NCBI GenBank assembly: GCA_047291315.1
Contig: JBDPYZ010000006.1
Coordinates: 62,001-126,000, forward strand
Length of the DNA: 64,000 bases
Source of the DNA: Arsenophonus fragariae
Lineage (GTDB): Bacteria; Pseudomonadota; Gammaproteobacteria; Enterobacterales; Enterobacteriaceae
Direction: 5' to 3'
A model generated the notes under the pieces. That model was not told the origin of the DNA and did not search any database. It worked only from the letters and a program-made list of their open reading frames with translations. This document shows positions 10,313 through 19,030 of this stretch, one piece after another (positions within the stretch are counted from its first letter, which is position 1; each line of letters begins with the position of its first letter). The translations under genes and the position numbers were made by a program.

Positions 10313-10521
10313 ATGAGAAAAGCATTTTTATTTTTGCTGATAATAACTTTATTTTCCAGTTATTCAATTGCACAAAACGTTGATAAAGAGACGAACATTT
10401 TACGGTTTCTCTGTGTATGGCAGGGAAAGTAAGGGGTGAAAATCCGTCAGAATGTGCAGCCCCAGTAAAAAATTTCCGCAATATTTTGAAGTGGAAAAAA
10501 AGGATATATTCGTTGAAGTAA
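10313..10521 (+). pseudogene. TrbM/KikA-like periplasmic protein, broken (left arm)
   Basis: The left arm gives a good signal peptide (MRKAFLFLLIITLFSSYSIA) and then stops after about 39 residues, because one C is missing near 10402. The right arm retains that base and reads LCMAGKVRGENPSECAAPVKNF, the Cys-containing signature of TrbM/KikA-type conjugation proteins. Merging the two arms gives one continuous gene of about 69 codons, probably cut short by the Tn3 fragment that follows. TrbM-family proteins are accessory periplasmic factors of conjugation systems. Confidence 0.6.
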
Positions 10522-10527
10522 GATGAT

Positions 10528-11190
10528 TGATATGCACTGTGCTTTCTGCTTTGCTACCAACTTTGAAGTTTTGTCCATTCGACGATAATGTCGTTCCAGC
10601 GCTCCAGTTATCGGCAAAGGATTGATGAAATTGGGCGTTGACTAGTTCTGCCAATGCTGACCCGTAAGTATCATCCCTAATATGCCAAGCTTGCAGCCAC
10701 GACAGGTTGGAATAAGTTGTACCAGGGCAGGACTCGGCCATTTTTGTCAGACACAGGTTGATCGCATCAGCTAGGATATCCGTCATGAGCAAGGTTTTAT
10801 CCTTGCTCATGTTACCCGTTTTCAGGTGTGTGAAGTGTTGTGTGAAAGCAGTCCATTATCAGCAGTTAGGTGATCTTGATATGTCATAGCTGATTGATCA
10901 GGGTTTGCACAGCATCAGGCACTACAGCATTAAGCGGTGTGAATCTGTAACGATGGTGTCTGGTAAACGATGTGTTTTATCCAGATGGTTAATTTTTGCC
11001 AATTTGGTATCCAACAAGACCAGACGATCACACAGGCATTGATCACAGTCGATAGACACGGCCAACGGTAATTTACTGGATATTTTTAAGGCGGTAAATT
11101 TCTCAACCGGCACTAGGTATTTGTCGAAATCCTTGAACTGATGTGATCCTTTCACCCATATGTCGCCTTTTTGCAGCGCGTTTTTTACTC
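10528..11190 (-). pseudogene. tnpA: Tn3-family transposase (TnpA) internal fragment (left arm)
   Basis: On the minus strand, from about 11188 downward, the frame reads LQKGDIWVKGSHQFKDFDKYLVPVEKF and IDCDQCLCDRLVLLDTKLA. After frameshifts it continues as LLMTDILADAINLCLTKMAESCPG, TYSNLSWLQAWHIRDDTYGSALAELVNAQF and NWSAGTTLSSNGQNF. These are consecutive blocks of Tn3-type TnpA around the first catalytic Asp. Both ends of the gene are missing and no Tn3 terminal repeats were seen. Confidence 0.85.
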
Positions 11191-11192
11191 CG

Positions 11193-11480
11193 ATAGAGCA
11201 GTTTTTTATTCATTTTGTGCCTGATTTAAGGAATAAGCTAATACTTTTGATGCCTAGCTATAACAGCTGTATAGTGGAATATTTCAGACTTAATTAAAAA
11301 GATTTTTTAATTAAAATCCCACGCTATCTGTGCAAGCAAGTCTGCGACCGAGCGGAGCGAGTGAACAGGCGAGGAAGCCGAGTGCGAATGTCATCTGTAA
11401 TCAAAAAGAAATAGGGTTATTCAGTCGTGGCATATTAAGGTGGTTTTATTTGTTTCGTCAGAGAAAAGTTATCCATATGC
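11193..11480. repeat. Dispersed leader repeat (also at 44395-44665 and in the right arm)
   Basis: This stretch shares a diverged but clear match with 44395-44665: the run cattttgtgcc.gatttaa, the run gataagctaatacttttgatg, the purine-rich block around 11340-11385 (gaccgagcggagcgagtgaac) and a final gaaaagttatcca. At 44 kb it is the upstream region of an HU gene, and its far end is a perfect DnaA box (TTATCCACA). Here that box reads TTATCCATA. It is probably a piece of a related plasmid backbone. Confidence 0.7.
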
Positions 11481-11650
11481 GGATAACGGTCAATAATAAA
11501 TTTCAAATCATCTATCAAAAAGCCGAGATGCATTCTGCTTTCAAGCTAAGGGCTTTTGGTAAATCCCAAGGCTTTGACTGCTATATTTCTGCGAATTTAC
11601 TTTTTCATCAACTCGCTCAGGTTTTTCAACCTGCTGGAGGTGCTGTATGA
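11477..11650 (+). CDS. Small conserved protein of unknown function (left arm)
   Basis: 57 aa from ATG 11477 (MRITVNNKFQ), ending in an ATGA overlap with the next gene, so the two are probably translationally coupled. The upstream in-frame codons back to 11330 belong to the dispersed repeat and are not thought to be coding. I recognise no domain. It sits at the head of a small block leading to recE- and recT-like genes, suggesting a phage- or plasmid-type recombination cluster. The right-arm copy has the same sequence. Confidence 0.5.
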   Translation: MRITVNNKFQIIYQKAEMHSAFKLRAFGKSQGFDCYISANLLFHQLAQVFQPAGGAV

Positions 11651-12006
11651 AATACACTTATACCATCAACGGATTTCGGCGAACCTATGAGGGGCGCACC
11701 GATGTGCGTTTTGCCTGTTGTCACTGTGGACAGCTTTCATTATCCCTTGTGAGATTATTCTGGCGTGCCAGACTCGGTAACCGCCCCTACGTCAACCTTG
11801 AAGAGGCGTGTATTGAGTTTGTTGAAAAAATTAACCGCAAACAATTTAAGTCACTTTTTTACAAGCCTTCAACGATGAAAGCGTGTTCAGGTGCTTGTTG
11901 TCATTGTTCGGATAGTCAAAGCGAACAGGTGTTACCCATAGCCAGAGGCTTAATACTGAGGAGATTAGAACAACAAGCTAATAACAGCATCGAGGGGGAA
12001 AAATAA
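11647..12006 (+). CDS. Small Cys-rich protein, possible zinc binder (left arm)
   Basis: 119 aa, intact and identical in both arms. Two cysteine clusters stand out: CCHCG at about residues 24-28 and CSGACCHCSDS at about 80-90, which together could bind zinc. The rest is basic with aromatic patches. It overlaps the preceding frame (ATGA), and its TAA overlaps the following ATG (TAATG), so it belongs to a tight operon with the recE-like gene. No named family was recognised. Confidence 0.6.
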   Translation: MKYTYTINGFRRTYEGRTDVRFACCHCGQLSLSLVRLFWRARLGNRPYVNLEEACIEFVEKINRKQFKSLFYKPSTMKACSGACCHCSDSQSEQVLPIARGLILRRLEQQANNSIEGEK

Positions 12007-13564
12007 TGAAATATTTCAAAGCAACGATAACCATGACGGTTGACCACGAAAACGGAAAAACAACCTCTCCCATCTATCTTGCGTCTGAAACGATAATAGC
12101 CGCTAAGAGATTGGCGTCTCAACATATCTTTGAAACTGACGGCGCAAATTGCTGTTTCTACAAATCGCCTCGATTGGAAGAAATCAGCGCTCAGGAATAT
12201 ATCGCTAATAAGGAAAAACAGACGGATATTACCGAAGAACAGGAGATAGATTTGTTCTGTTCTTTGTTAACTATTTTTGGCATTCAGGAAGAATACGACG
12301 ATGGCGAAATTAGGGATGCTGATGAACTGTTGGCAAATCCGGCAGATGAACCTGAGCTTTTTGAAAAAGTATGCCGAGCTACGTGAATGGGTATCCTTGC
12401 AAATGAGGGAAGCAAACAAAGCGATTTCCCTAAATGAAATTAAAGAAATAGTGATTACCCTTTTTGAGGGCGGACAAGAAGAAAGGTTATTAACGCAATC
12501 AACAGAGTTATCCACCGAACATGTAGTTATCCCTGTGGAAAACCCGGGGAAGGAATCGCCTGAAAATGTGATAGATACCTCTGATGGCAAATCGGTTGAT
12601 AATTGTACAAACAATTCTATCTTTTCTGTTTTTTCTCCTGTTAACGGAAAAATCATGAGTGGAGAAAATATCAGGCTTAAGATGTTTAACGGATGTGTTG
12701 ATGCAGTGAAATCCAAAGAAAGCTTGATTGTTCGTGGTCTCTAAAACAGTACCTATCATGCGGCAAATGGTTATTCGAGTACACAAATCAGGTTGGTTCA
12801 ACAAAGTGACACTATTGCAGTGTTAAACTTGTACAAAAAAACTCTAATTAAGGAGATAAAACAAGAGGCGTTTTTGATTAGTACGGCTATACACACAGCC
12901 ATACTGGAGCCAGAAATGTTTGTAATGCAGTACATTTCCGCTCTTGAACTAAATGTGAACCAAAGACGATAAGCAGGCATTGGCTGATTTTGAAGCTGAG
13001 GCGGTAGCTAATAATCAAATCGTTCTTTAAAAAGACGACTTTGAACCGGTTGAGATGATGTGTGATTCTACGCTTGCCTATTCATTGGTTGCAGAGCTAC
13101 TCGAAAACGGTGAACCAGAACTCTCAATTTTCTATCGTACGGACAAGGGGACACTGTTAAAAATCCGCCCTGACTGGTTTGGACTTTATTCCGGTGTGCC
13201 GTTCATCCTCGATGTGAAAACGACTGATGACGTTCATGACTTCGGTAAATCCGTTGACAAGTTTGGTTATCACTTACAGGCAGCGTTCTACCGGATTATT
13301 GCCCAGAAAGTTTTTAATCTTGATATTGATTTTCTGTTTTGTGCGATTGGCAAAAGGCCGGAGTGTGGGCGCTATCCCGTGCAATTGGGTATGTTGGATG
13401 AAGAAGATAGTGGAGAGGGCGTGATTCAGGTTAACAGTGTGATTGATTCTCTGGAAACGCGCATAGAAACGCAAGTCTTTGCTACGATATTTCGCCCTTT
13501 ATGGGCGAAACAGGCAGATAGACGACACAGAAAAGCTTTGGTGGTAGAAGAAGCTGTGGGATAA
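12006..13564 (+). pseudogene. recE: RecE-like exonuclease VIII gene, broken (left arm)
   Basis: The N-terminal part begins MKYFKATITMTVDHENG, frameshifts near 12370, continues to VRGL and meets an in-frame TAA at 12742-12744. The same frame carries on with TYHAANGYSSTQIRLV and AIHTAILEPEMF, typical of the start of the RecE nuclease domain. After another shift near 12960 the open part 13055-13564 gives the PD-(D/E)XK core: RPDWFGLYSGVPFILDVKTT, then QAAFYRIIAQK and ECGRYPVQLG. So the pieces are one RecE-type 5'-3' exonuclease gene, usually paired with RecT. The nuclease-core residues D and K in DVKTT are retained. Confidence 0.75.
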
Positions 13565-13581
13565 ATACCGAACTGGAAACC

Positions 13582-14355
13582 ATGGACAACGTTTATGCCA
13601 ACCTGCAATCGGTCATTATGCAACAAAGAATCGCCGCCCTGTTGCAGGCTCAGGTCATGGGTGAGCAATTCATCCAAACGGCAGACAAGCAATCACTGGT
13701 GCTGACATTAACACGATGCGACAAAGATGGACTGATGCCAGACGGAATAGAAGCGTCGCTGGTTTTTCGCAGCACCAAAATTAACAACCAGTTTGTAAAA
13801 AAAACGTCTACATGCCAATGGTTGATGCTGTGATTAAACGTGCCCGTCAATCTTGGCAGGTGGCGAATATCATTGCAAAAGTGGTTTATTCCCAAGATTA
13901 ATTTGAGTATGTGATTGACGAAAACGGCTAACACTTAACCCACCGTCCGACGTTTATTGATGGTGATGAGGTTGTGAAAGTCTACGCTTTCGCAAAACTG
14001 AATAGCGGTGAAATCGTAATTGAAGTGATGTCAAAAATCGAAGTAGAATGAGTCCGTGATGTCACCACTAAAGGGAAATACTCAACGGCGTGGGAGCAGT
14101 GGTTTGACAGAATGGCGCTTAAAACTGTCATTCATCGCCTCGCTAGACAGCTTCCTTATGTCTCTGAGTTGTTTTCGCTGCTTAAGGTACAAGATTATCA
14201 ATTTAGCGAAAAAACCGCTTAGAGCCGCTTCTACTTCGAATAAACGGTTGTCACTCAGGGATGTTTTGCGTGAAGGCCCCGAAAAATTAAGACAAAAGCA
14301 GGAAGCAGTATTAATCGCCCTCGATGATGCCACAGACGAAAAAAGCCTTGCGTAA
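13582..14355 (+). pseudogene. recT: RecT-like single-strand annealing protein, broken (left arm)
   Basis: It starts 17 nt after the recE-like stop with MDNVYANLQSVIMQ. Family landmarks appear across frames: LTRCDKDGLMPDGIEASLVF, then after a shift at about 13800 YMPMVDAVIKRARQSW, ANIIAKVVYSQD, DGDEVVKVYAFAKLNSGEIVIEVMS, and MALKTVIHRLARQLPYVSEL. The order matches RecT/Bet-family annealing proteins. There are stops at FEYVIDENG* and before VRDV. The last part (to 14355) is a low-similarity tail. Confidence 0.8.
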
Positions 14356-14614
14356 ATCGGGGAGCACTATAAAGTGTTATCCACCGAGTTGTCTGAGGCA
14401 GAAAAAAATTACGACTAGCAAAAAGCGGTTAATTATAGCCAACAAAAATAACAAAATTTGGATGGCAAGGCTTGCAAACGATACAGGGGACGCTTGGCGA
14501 CTTACCGATGGTGAAGTCATCTACTTTTTGTGAAGCCCAGAAAAGCGCCAAAGAAGCGGGTGTCGTGCTTGAAAGCAGAGACAATACAGATTTAGTGCGA
14601 GTTATAAAAAAAAT
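14356..14614 (+). other. Degraded coding remnant downstream of recT (left arm)
   Basis: Fragments in different frames (VLSTELSEAEKNYD; KIWMARLANDTGDAW; FCEAQKSAKEAGVVLESRD) look like a short decayed gene in the same operon, ending with a stop inside the terminator stem. No family was recognised. Confidence 0.35.
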
Positions 14615-14634
14615 GCCCCTGAGCAAATAGGGGC
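14615..14634 (+). terminator. Hairpin terminator candidate after the recET-like operon (left arm)
   Basis: GCCCCT and AGGGGC can form a 6-bp GC-rich stem with an 8-base loop. It is preceded by a run of A and followed by gtttatgtt, so it could terminate transcripts in either direction, but the T-tract is weak. The same element is at 57664-57683 in the right arm. Confidence 0.5.
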
Positions 14635-14734
14635 GTTTATGTTAAAGATGGTGTAATGGGATGAATAAATAGCGTATTAAATATATCCTGTTTGCAATTA
14701 TTAAAATAAATTTGAGTAAAAAAAAGGCGGTATT

Positions 14735-15739
14735 ATGTCACTTTCTATTCAAAGTAATTCATTATTCGTATTCAATAGAACGCTTACTGATGAAGCTATT
14801 AAGCATGCTGTTGAAAGTTCATCAAAGGAAGAAGCTGCCCATATTGGAATATGGGAGAAAATTAAAGATTGGGTTTGTAGAACAAACACAAGTGAAGCTT
14901 TGGAAAAAATTTATGAGTTAACACATAACAATGATGAACCTGATACTGAATCTATATTAAAAAAAGTTATTTCTTTTTATCAACTTAAGGAAATGACATA
15001 TCCTGTTTATCAAGACAAATTTAAAGCATCTATTACTCAAAACGAAGATGGTACATATATTTTTTATTTTTCCATTAAAGATGTTATGGATGAACGTGCA
15101 TTGTTTTATGGGAGTACTGAAAAAGATGTTTATTCTTTAAAGGAAAGAGAATTAACCAATAATAGTGAGTTTTTAGATAAAAATACCGTTATTCGTGAAG
15201 GTCTCGATGTAGCTTTAAATAAAGTAAAATATAATGGTAAGCAAAATAAATTAGAAGGCGTTTCTTTAGCCAATCAGGGAAGGGTCAATCTGCATTTATT
15301 GGATGAAGAATCAAAGCAAGAAATGGCTATTAACCGGCGTTTCGCCCAAAAATGGATTTCATTACAAATGAAATGTTTTGATTATTATGCCCAACAGCGT
15401 TCTTCACTAGATTCTATTGATGGCATGGATATCACAAAAACAATAGGAACAGAAAATGAGTGGATTTATCATTTTGCTCAATCAATTAACGGAATAAGAA
15501 AAAATACACAAGAAAATCTTGCCAAAGAATTTAATAATGAAATTAAGGAATTAAATCGTTCAGAAATTTCTTCATATCTTAATAAATTTTATAGAGGTCC
15601 AATAAATGGTGATATTTACGCAAAAGTAGATAAAAATAATATTAAAAAATCAGAATTACTTAAAGAAATAGATAATTTTATATTAGAAAATGGTGAAAAC
15701 TATCCATTAACATATCAATATATTAGAAAATACGCTTAA
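14735..15739 (+). CDS. SopD-family type III secretion effector (left arm copy)
   Basis: 334 aa, intact, with an AAGGCGG ribosome site 6 nt before ATG. By recall it lines up with Salmonella SopD along its length: SSKEEAAHIGIWEKIKDW (residues 28-46) with the SopD KEEALYMGVWDRFKD region; FYQLKEMTYPVYQDKF with FTQLKEYANPSQQDRF; SLQMKCFDYYAQQ with the CLQMGSF region; and EISSYLNKFYRG near the C-terminus. W40-E41-K42-I43 also fits the WEK(I/M) motif of Salmonella translocated effectors. SopD-family proteins act in the host cell on membrane trafficking; here function is inferred. A protein-identical copy lies at 56559-57563. Confidence 0.8.
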   Translation: MSLSIQSNSLFVFNRTLTDEAIKHAVESSSKEEAAHIGIWEKIKDWVCRTNTSEALEKIYELTHNNDEPDTESILKKVISFYQLKEMTYPVYQDKFKASITQNEDGTYIFYFSIKDVMDERALFYGSTEKDVYSLKERELTNNSEFLDKNTVIREGLDVALNKVKYNGKQNKLEGVSLANQGRVNLHLLDEESKQEMAINRRFAQKWISLQMKCFDYYAQQRSSLDSIDGMDITKTIGTENEWIYHFAQSINGIRKNTQENLAKEFNNEIKELNRSEISSYLNKFYRGPINGDIYAKVDKNNIKKSELLKEIDNFILENGENYPLTYQYIRKYA

Positions 15740-15746
15740 ATCTTAA

Positions 15747-16647
15747 ATGAGAAAAAATTCACCCGGACGCCCTACGATGCCGTATTCAAACAGTTTTTAA
15801 GTGAGAAAGAGACAGCGAAAGATTTCTTCGATATTTAGCTGCCTAATGAGATTAAAGCACTGTGTGAATTAGACAGCCAAAAGGCAGAGTCCGGCTCATT
15901 TGTCGATAGTGAGATGAAAAACTATCAGAGTGATATACTCCAATACTAAACAGGGTCAAAGTTATCTCTATTTGCTAATAGCGCATCAGTCCATACCCGA
16001 TAAATTGATGGCATGGCGACTTATGCGCTATAGTATGTTTGCGATGCAAAAAAATTTAGAAGCTGGCGACAAGGAGTTGCCTCTGGTTTTTCCTATCTTG
16101 TTTTATTGTGGTGAGAAAAGCCCGCATCCGTAAGTACTAGTACTGATTGGCTGGATTGTTTTAGTAGCAGAGAGATTGACGAAAAAATATATACCAACCG
16201 TTTAAGTTAGTCGATGTGACAACACTAAAAGACGGTGAAATTATGGAACACCGTAGAATGGTGCTATTAGAATTACTACAGAAGCACATTCGTAGACGAA
16301 ACATGACGGAGTTACTGAATGAAATTGTTAAACTGTTGTCGTATAATTATTATACCCATAATCAAGTAATCACCCTGTTTAACTATCTCATACAGGAAAG
16401 AAACGCACAAAAAACGATGTAATTTATCATCGAGATAGCCGAACAATCAGAGAAACACGAGGTGGCACTGATGAGGATTGCTCAGGCATTAAGGTAAGAA
16501 GGTGTGCGACAAGGTAAACTTGAAGGCGAAAAATAAGCATCGATGAAGATAGCGCGTCAAATGCTTCAAAGTGGTATGGATGGGCAATCAGTGATGAAAT
16601 TTACGGGTTTAACTGATACTGAAATGAGTAACCTGTTCAAAGATTAA
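15747..16647 (+). pseudogene. Rpn-family (YhgA-like, PD-(D/E)XK) recombination-promoting nuclease, broken (left arm)
   Basis: Pieces read YDAVFKQFLSEKETAKDFFDI, a stop, LPNEIKALCELDSQKAESGSFVDSEMKNYQSDIL, then in another frame YLYLLIAHQSIPDKLMAWRLMRYSMFAMQ, LPLVFPILFYCGEKSP, LVDVTTLKDGEIMEHRRMVLLELLQKHIR and a C-terminal GLTDTEMSNLFKD. This is the Rpn/transposase_31 family. The left and right arms have six A after ATGAG where the third copy (42420-43325) has seven, so the arms are frameshifted from the start. All three copies share the stop after FFDI, so the gene died before it was multiplied. Confidence 0.85.
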
Positions 16648-16650
16648 ACC

Positions 16651-17190
16651 ATGACGAAACGCAATAAATTAGGTCTAAATTGTCCCAGAAAGGCTTTTCA
16701 TAAGAAGCAGACAAAAAAAAGTAGCCCTGTTTACCGTAAAAAGGTCTGGGTCAATGCTGTGTACCAAAAATAGGCAAAAAAAAACTAATCCTCCAAAAGT
16801 AACCAAACAACCGCCCAAGAAGCCTGTTACCAAACTCAAGCAAGGGGTTAATGTTAAAATACCGAAACCTCCCACTCCGCCTAAAAAGTGATTGCCGTTA
16901 AATGAGGCAATCTCACAGATAACGGCTTTTTGGCCTTATCTTTTTCCTGATGGCAAGTTGCTTCTAATGAAAATAGGCATCCAGCAGGATATGTGGCAAG
17001 AGGTGAAGGCGATAGCCAGAAAGCATTTAAGAGCGTGCTTGGGTAGTATTGGTTATCACCCTGATTATCGCTCACTTATCCAGTTAGGCGCGTTTCGTTA
17101 TGAAAAATAAGGTCAGATAGTCGGAGAAGTAACCCAGCCGATGTTGATGATAATTTGCAACGTTTAGCAAGGCGAAATAAAGATAAATGA
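16651..17190 (+). pseudogene. FinO/ProQ-like RNA chaperone, broken (left arm)
   Basis: It starts 3 nt after the rpn stop. The basic N-terminal region (CPRKAFHKKQTK, SSPVYRKKVWVNAV) has stops and shifts, but the FinO/ProQ domain is clear: EAISQITAFWPYLFPDGKLLLMKIGIQQDM, ARKHLRACLGSIGYHPDYRSLIQLGAFRYEK, then a stop where the better copy at 41853-42416 has DKDGQIVGEV. FinO/ProQ proteins bind structured RNA and control plasmid transfer or mRNA stability. The natural end (DDNLQRLARRNKDK) overlaps the next ATG as ATGA. The right arm contains only the first 288 bases. Confidence 0.75.
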
Positions 17191-17375
17191 AAGAGTCTGA
17201 ATTAGTTTCTCATGCAGAAAATGCAGCGCTGTGGAAAAAATATTCGACATTAACCAATTGGGAAGTCCGTTTTTTAAATAATGTCATTACTTCGTATCGG
17301 CAATGGAACAACATCTCGCCAAAACAAAAAGCCACCGTATTTAAAATCCTCCAAAGAGTTGGTGAAATAAAATAA
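17187..17375 (+). CDS. Small protein of unknown function
   Basis: 62 aa (MKESELVSHAENA...), overlapping the FinO-like stop by ATGA, so probably co-transcribed with it. The core LTNWEVRFLNNVI followed by ISPKQKATVFKILQRVG resembles a short pattern seen in plasmid and phage DNA-metabolism proteins, but I cannot name a family. It ends just before the parM centromere-like region. Confidence 0.45.
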   Translation: MKESELVSHAENAALWKKYSTLTNWEVRFLNNVITSYRQWNNISPKQKATVFKILQRVGEIK

Positions 17376-17396
17376 TTCTCTTTTTTTTGAAAAATA

Positions 17397-17542
17397 CCAA
17401 AATAAAACCAATTTGGGATTAAAATGTAATTTTTACATTTTTGGTTTTTCTTTGTTAACCATATTATGCACAAATTATGTATTATTTTTGACATTTTATG
17501 TTTTTGGTTTTATATTGGTTGTAAAAATAAAACCAATATAAA
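17397..17542 (+). promoter_or_regulatory. parC: parC-like centromere/operator upstream of parM
   Basis: The 150 bp before parM are very AT-rich and contain repeated AAAACCAA/TTGGTTTT units at about 17407, 17443, 17504 and 17529. The last units form a perfect 12-bp inverted repeat (TTTATATTGGTT at 17509-17520, AACCAATATAAA at 17531-17542) with a 10-bp spacer, ending just before the AAGGACG ribosome site. In type II partition loci ParR binds repeats here both as centromere and as autorepressor. The role is inferred from position and repeats. Confidence 0.7.
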
Positions 17543-17550
17543 GGACGTTT

Positions 17551-18555
17551 ATGCAAAGAATATTTTGTGATGATGGTTCTACTTTTGTGAAGCTGGCTTA
17601 CGCTGATGAGCAAAAAAAGCTAATTACAAAAATAACCGAAACCTCATTTTTAGAGGGAAACTGGAATTTTGCCTTTGGGAAAAACATTTATAACTATGAG
17701 ATAGATGGCAAACGTTATTCTTTTAACGATGGGGTTAATAACTCTAGCGAAACAACAACGGTTAATTATCAATATAGCGATGAAAATTTGCTATCTGTTC
17801 ATCATGCTTTACTGAATACAGATTTAAAACCTTGTGAAGTAGAGTTGTATGTAACATTGCCATTATGCGAGTTCTTCAATGAACAGCGTCAAAAAAACAC
17901 AAAAAATATAGAAAGAAAAAAAGCTAATTTATTGAGAGAAATAAAATATCATGATGGAGAAGGATACAAAAATACCTTCAAAATAAAAAAAGTTCACGTC
18001 AGCCCAGAATCTTTAACAGCTTTGCACGAAAGGTTTAAACATGACCATGTTAATGACTTTGAATCGTCTCTTATTGTTGATTTGGGCGGAACCACGTTAG
18101 ATTGTGGTGTTGTTTTAGGGAAATTTAAACAATTAACACATGTTATTGCCGAGCCGTCATTAGGCGTTTCTTCCGTCATTAAAAGAATACAGAAAATTGT
18201 TAAATCAGAGACGAATATAGGATTAAGTTACGCTTCTGCTAATAACTTAATGTTAGATATTTTCTATAAAAAATATGAGTTTTTAAGTTCACTGGTAAAC
18301 CGAGATCAGCAAAAATCAGACAGGATAAAATCAGAAACTGAAGACGCTATTAATAATTTATCTGTATTGGTATCAGGTAAGTTAAAAACGTTTAATGAGT
18401 TTCAGAGAATTTATCTCATAGGAGGTGGATCATCTTTAATTAAAGATAAAATTATTAAAGATTTTCAACATTTAAAGAACAAAATATATCAAGCTCCCGA
18501 TTCGCAATTTGCCTTAGTTAAGTCGATTGCTAGTATGATTTTAGGGGATGATTAA
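17551..18555 (+). CDS. parM: ParM/StbA-type plasmid-segregation actin
   Basis: 334 aa, intact. Actin-like ATPase landmarks are visible: N-terminal phosphate loop FCDDGSTFVKLA, the second phosphate motif LIVDLGGTTLDCG (about residues 174-186) and the adenosine-site motif IYLIGGGSSLIKD (about 288-300). ParM filaments push sister plasmids apart when ParR-parC complexes cap them. It is directly followed by parR without a gap and preceded by a palindromic parC-like region. This is one of the few intact replicon-maintenance genes in the window and argues that the region is, or was, a plasmid. Confidence 0.92.
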   Translation: MQRIFCDDGSTFVKLAYADEQKKLITKITETSFLEGNWNFAFGKNIYNYEIDGKRYSFNDGVNNSSETTTVNYQYSDENLLSVHHALLNTDLKPCEVELYVTLPLCEFFNEQRQKNTKNIERKKANLLREIKYHDGEGYKNTFKIKKVHVSPESLTALHERFKHDHVNDFESSLIVDLGGTTLDCGVVLGKFKQLTHVIAEPSLGVSSVIKRIQKIVKSETNIGLSYASANNLMLDIFYKKYEFLSSLVNRDQQKSDRIKSETEDAINNLSVLVSGKLKTFNEFQRIYLIGGGSSLIKDKIIKDFQHLKNKIYQAPDSQFALVKSIASMILGDD

Positions 18556-18882
18556 ATGAATGATAAAAGAAAGAAAATAATTGTACACATTCATCCAGAT
18601 TCCTTCAAAGAAGACAAATTCGCTGATGAAATTCTTGATCAACAATTAATTAAAAAAGGTGACTTTCTGAGGAAATGTTTCTTATCAGGCTTGGCTTTGT
18701 ATTTGGCAGATAATCGATTGCCCAATATGATCTCATGTCTATTAGATAAAAATTTTAATTTTGAACAATTAAATAAAGTTTTGTCTTTGATCGCAGAGTC
18801 AAATAACACTACAAAAAAAGAAAAAACTTCAGAAGAAAAAAAGGCTTTTGATGAGATCAAAAATAATTTGTTGCTTGGATAA
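18556..18882 (+). CDS. parR: ParR/StbB-type partition adaptor protein
   Basis: 108 aa, starting at the base after the parM stop. The N-terminal part (KKIIVHIHPDSFKEDKFADEIL...KGDFLRKCFLSGLALY) fits the ribbon-helix-helix fold of ParR proteins, with a Lys/Glu-rich C-terminal tail of the kind that contacts ParM. ParR binds parC and represses the operon. It is assigned by context, size and the RHH-like start; sequence conservation in this family is low. Confidence 0.8.
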   Translation: MNDKRKKIIVHIHPDSFKEDKFADEILDQQLIKKGDFLRKCFLSGLALYLADNRLPNMISCLLDKNFNFEQLNKVLSLIAESNNTTKKEKTSEEKKAFDEIKNNLLLG

Positions 18883-18939
18883 TATAGAAGCCAAACTATA
18901 CAAAACAAAAGAAGATAGTTTTTTTGTGTATTTGTCATT

Positions 18940-19030
18940 GTTGACCACCTATGAAGGACGGGGTTTTACGGCGCACTAGATAAAATAAGAATGTCACCGC
19001 TAATTGCGGATCCGCTTATTCTTCCCTATA
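18940..19030. other. Possible IS200/IS605-type end remnant
   Basis: The string acctatgaaggacggggttttacggcgca resembles the terminal region of some tnpB-carrying IS605-group elements, and an adjacent imperfect stem lies around tcaccgctaattgcgg. No transposase sequence is attached. This is only a suggestion from pattern memory. Up to 19282 I see no gene, apart from an imperfect GTGAC/GTCAC hairpin near 19200-19225. Confidence 0.25.

Larger units (their letters stand above)
8273..16937 (+). repeat. Left arm of a long inverted repeat (partner 55363-64000)
   Basis: The last bases of the window, reverse-complemented, match from 8273. The match continues to 16937, pairing with 55363, where the right arm stops inside the FinO-like gene. 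Paired coordinates sum to 72273 at the outer end and to 72298-72301 at the inner end, so net indels are only about 25 bases over 8.6 kb. The outer boundary lies beyond the window edge. Identity is near perfect over most of the arm, with a few patches of clear divergence in the recE-like gene. Confidence 0.97.

Noticed and set aside
10425..10500. A cobalamin-riboswitch-like string (GGGAAAGTAAGGGGTGAAAATCC ... GCAGCCCC) on the plus strand
   Set aside because: The right-arm copy shows that the same bases code for the Cys signature of a TrbM/KikA-like protein in the correct frame, and no B12-related gene follows.
14056..14355. 99-aa plus-strand frame inside the recT region (and its mirror at 57943-58242)
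   Set aside because: The conserved RecT blocks lie in a different frame over most of this interval, so most of it is a shadow. Only the last 40 codons might be real RecT tail.
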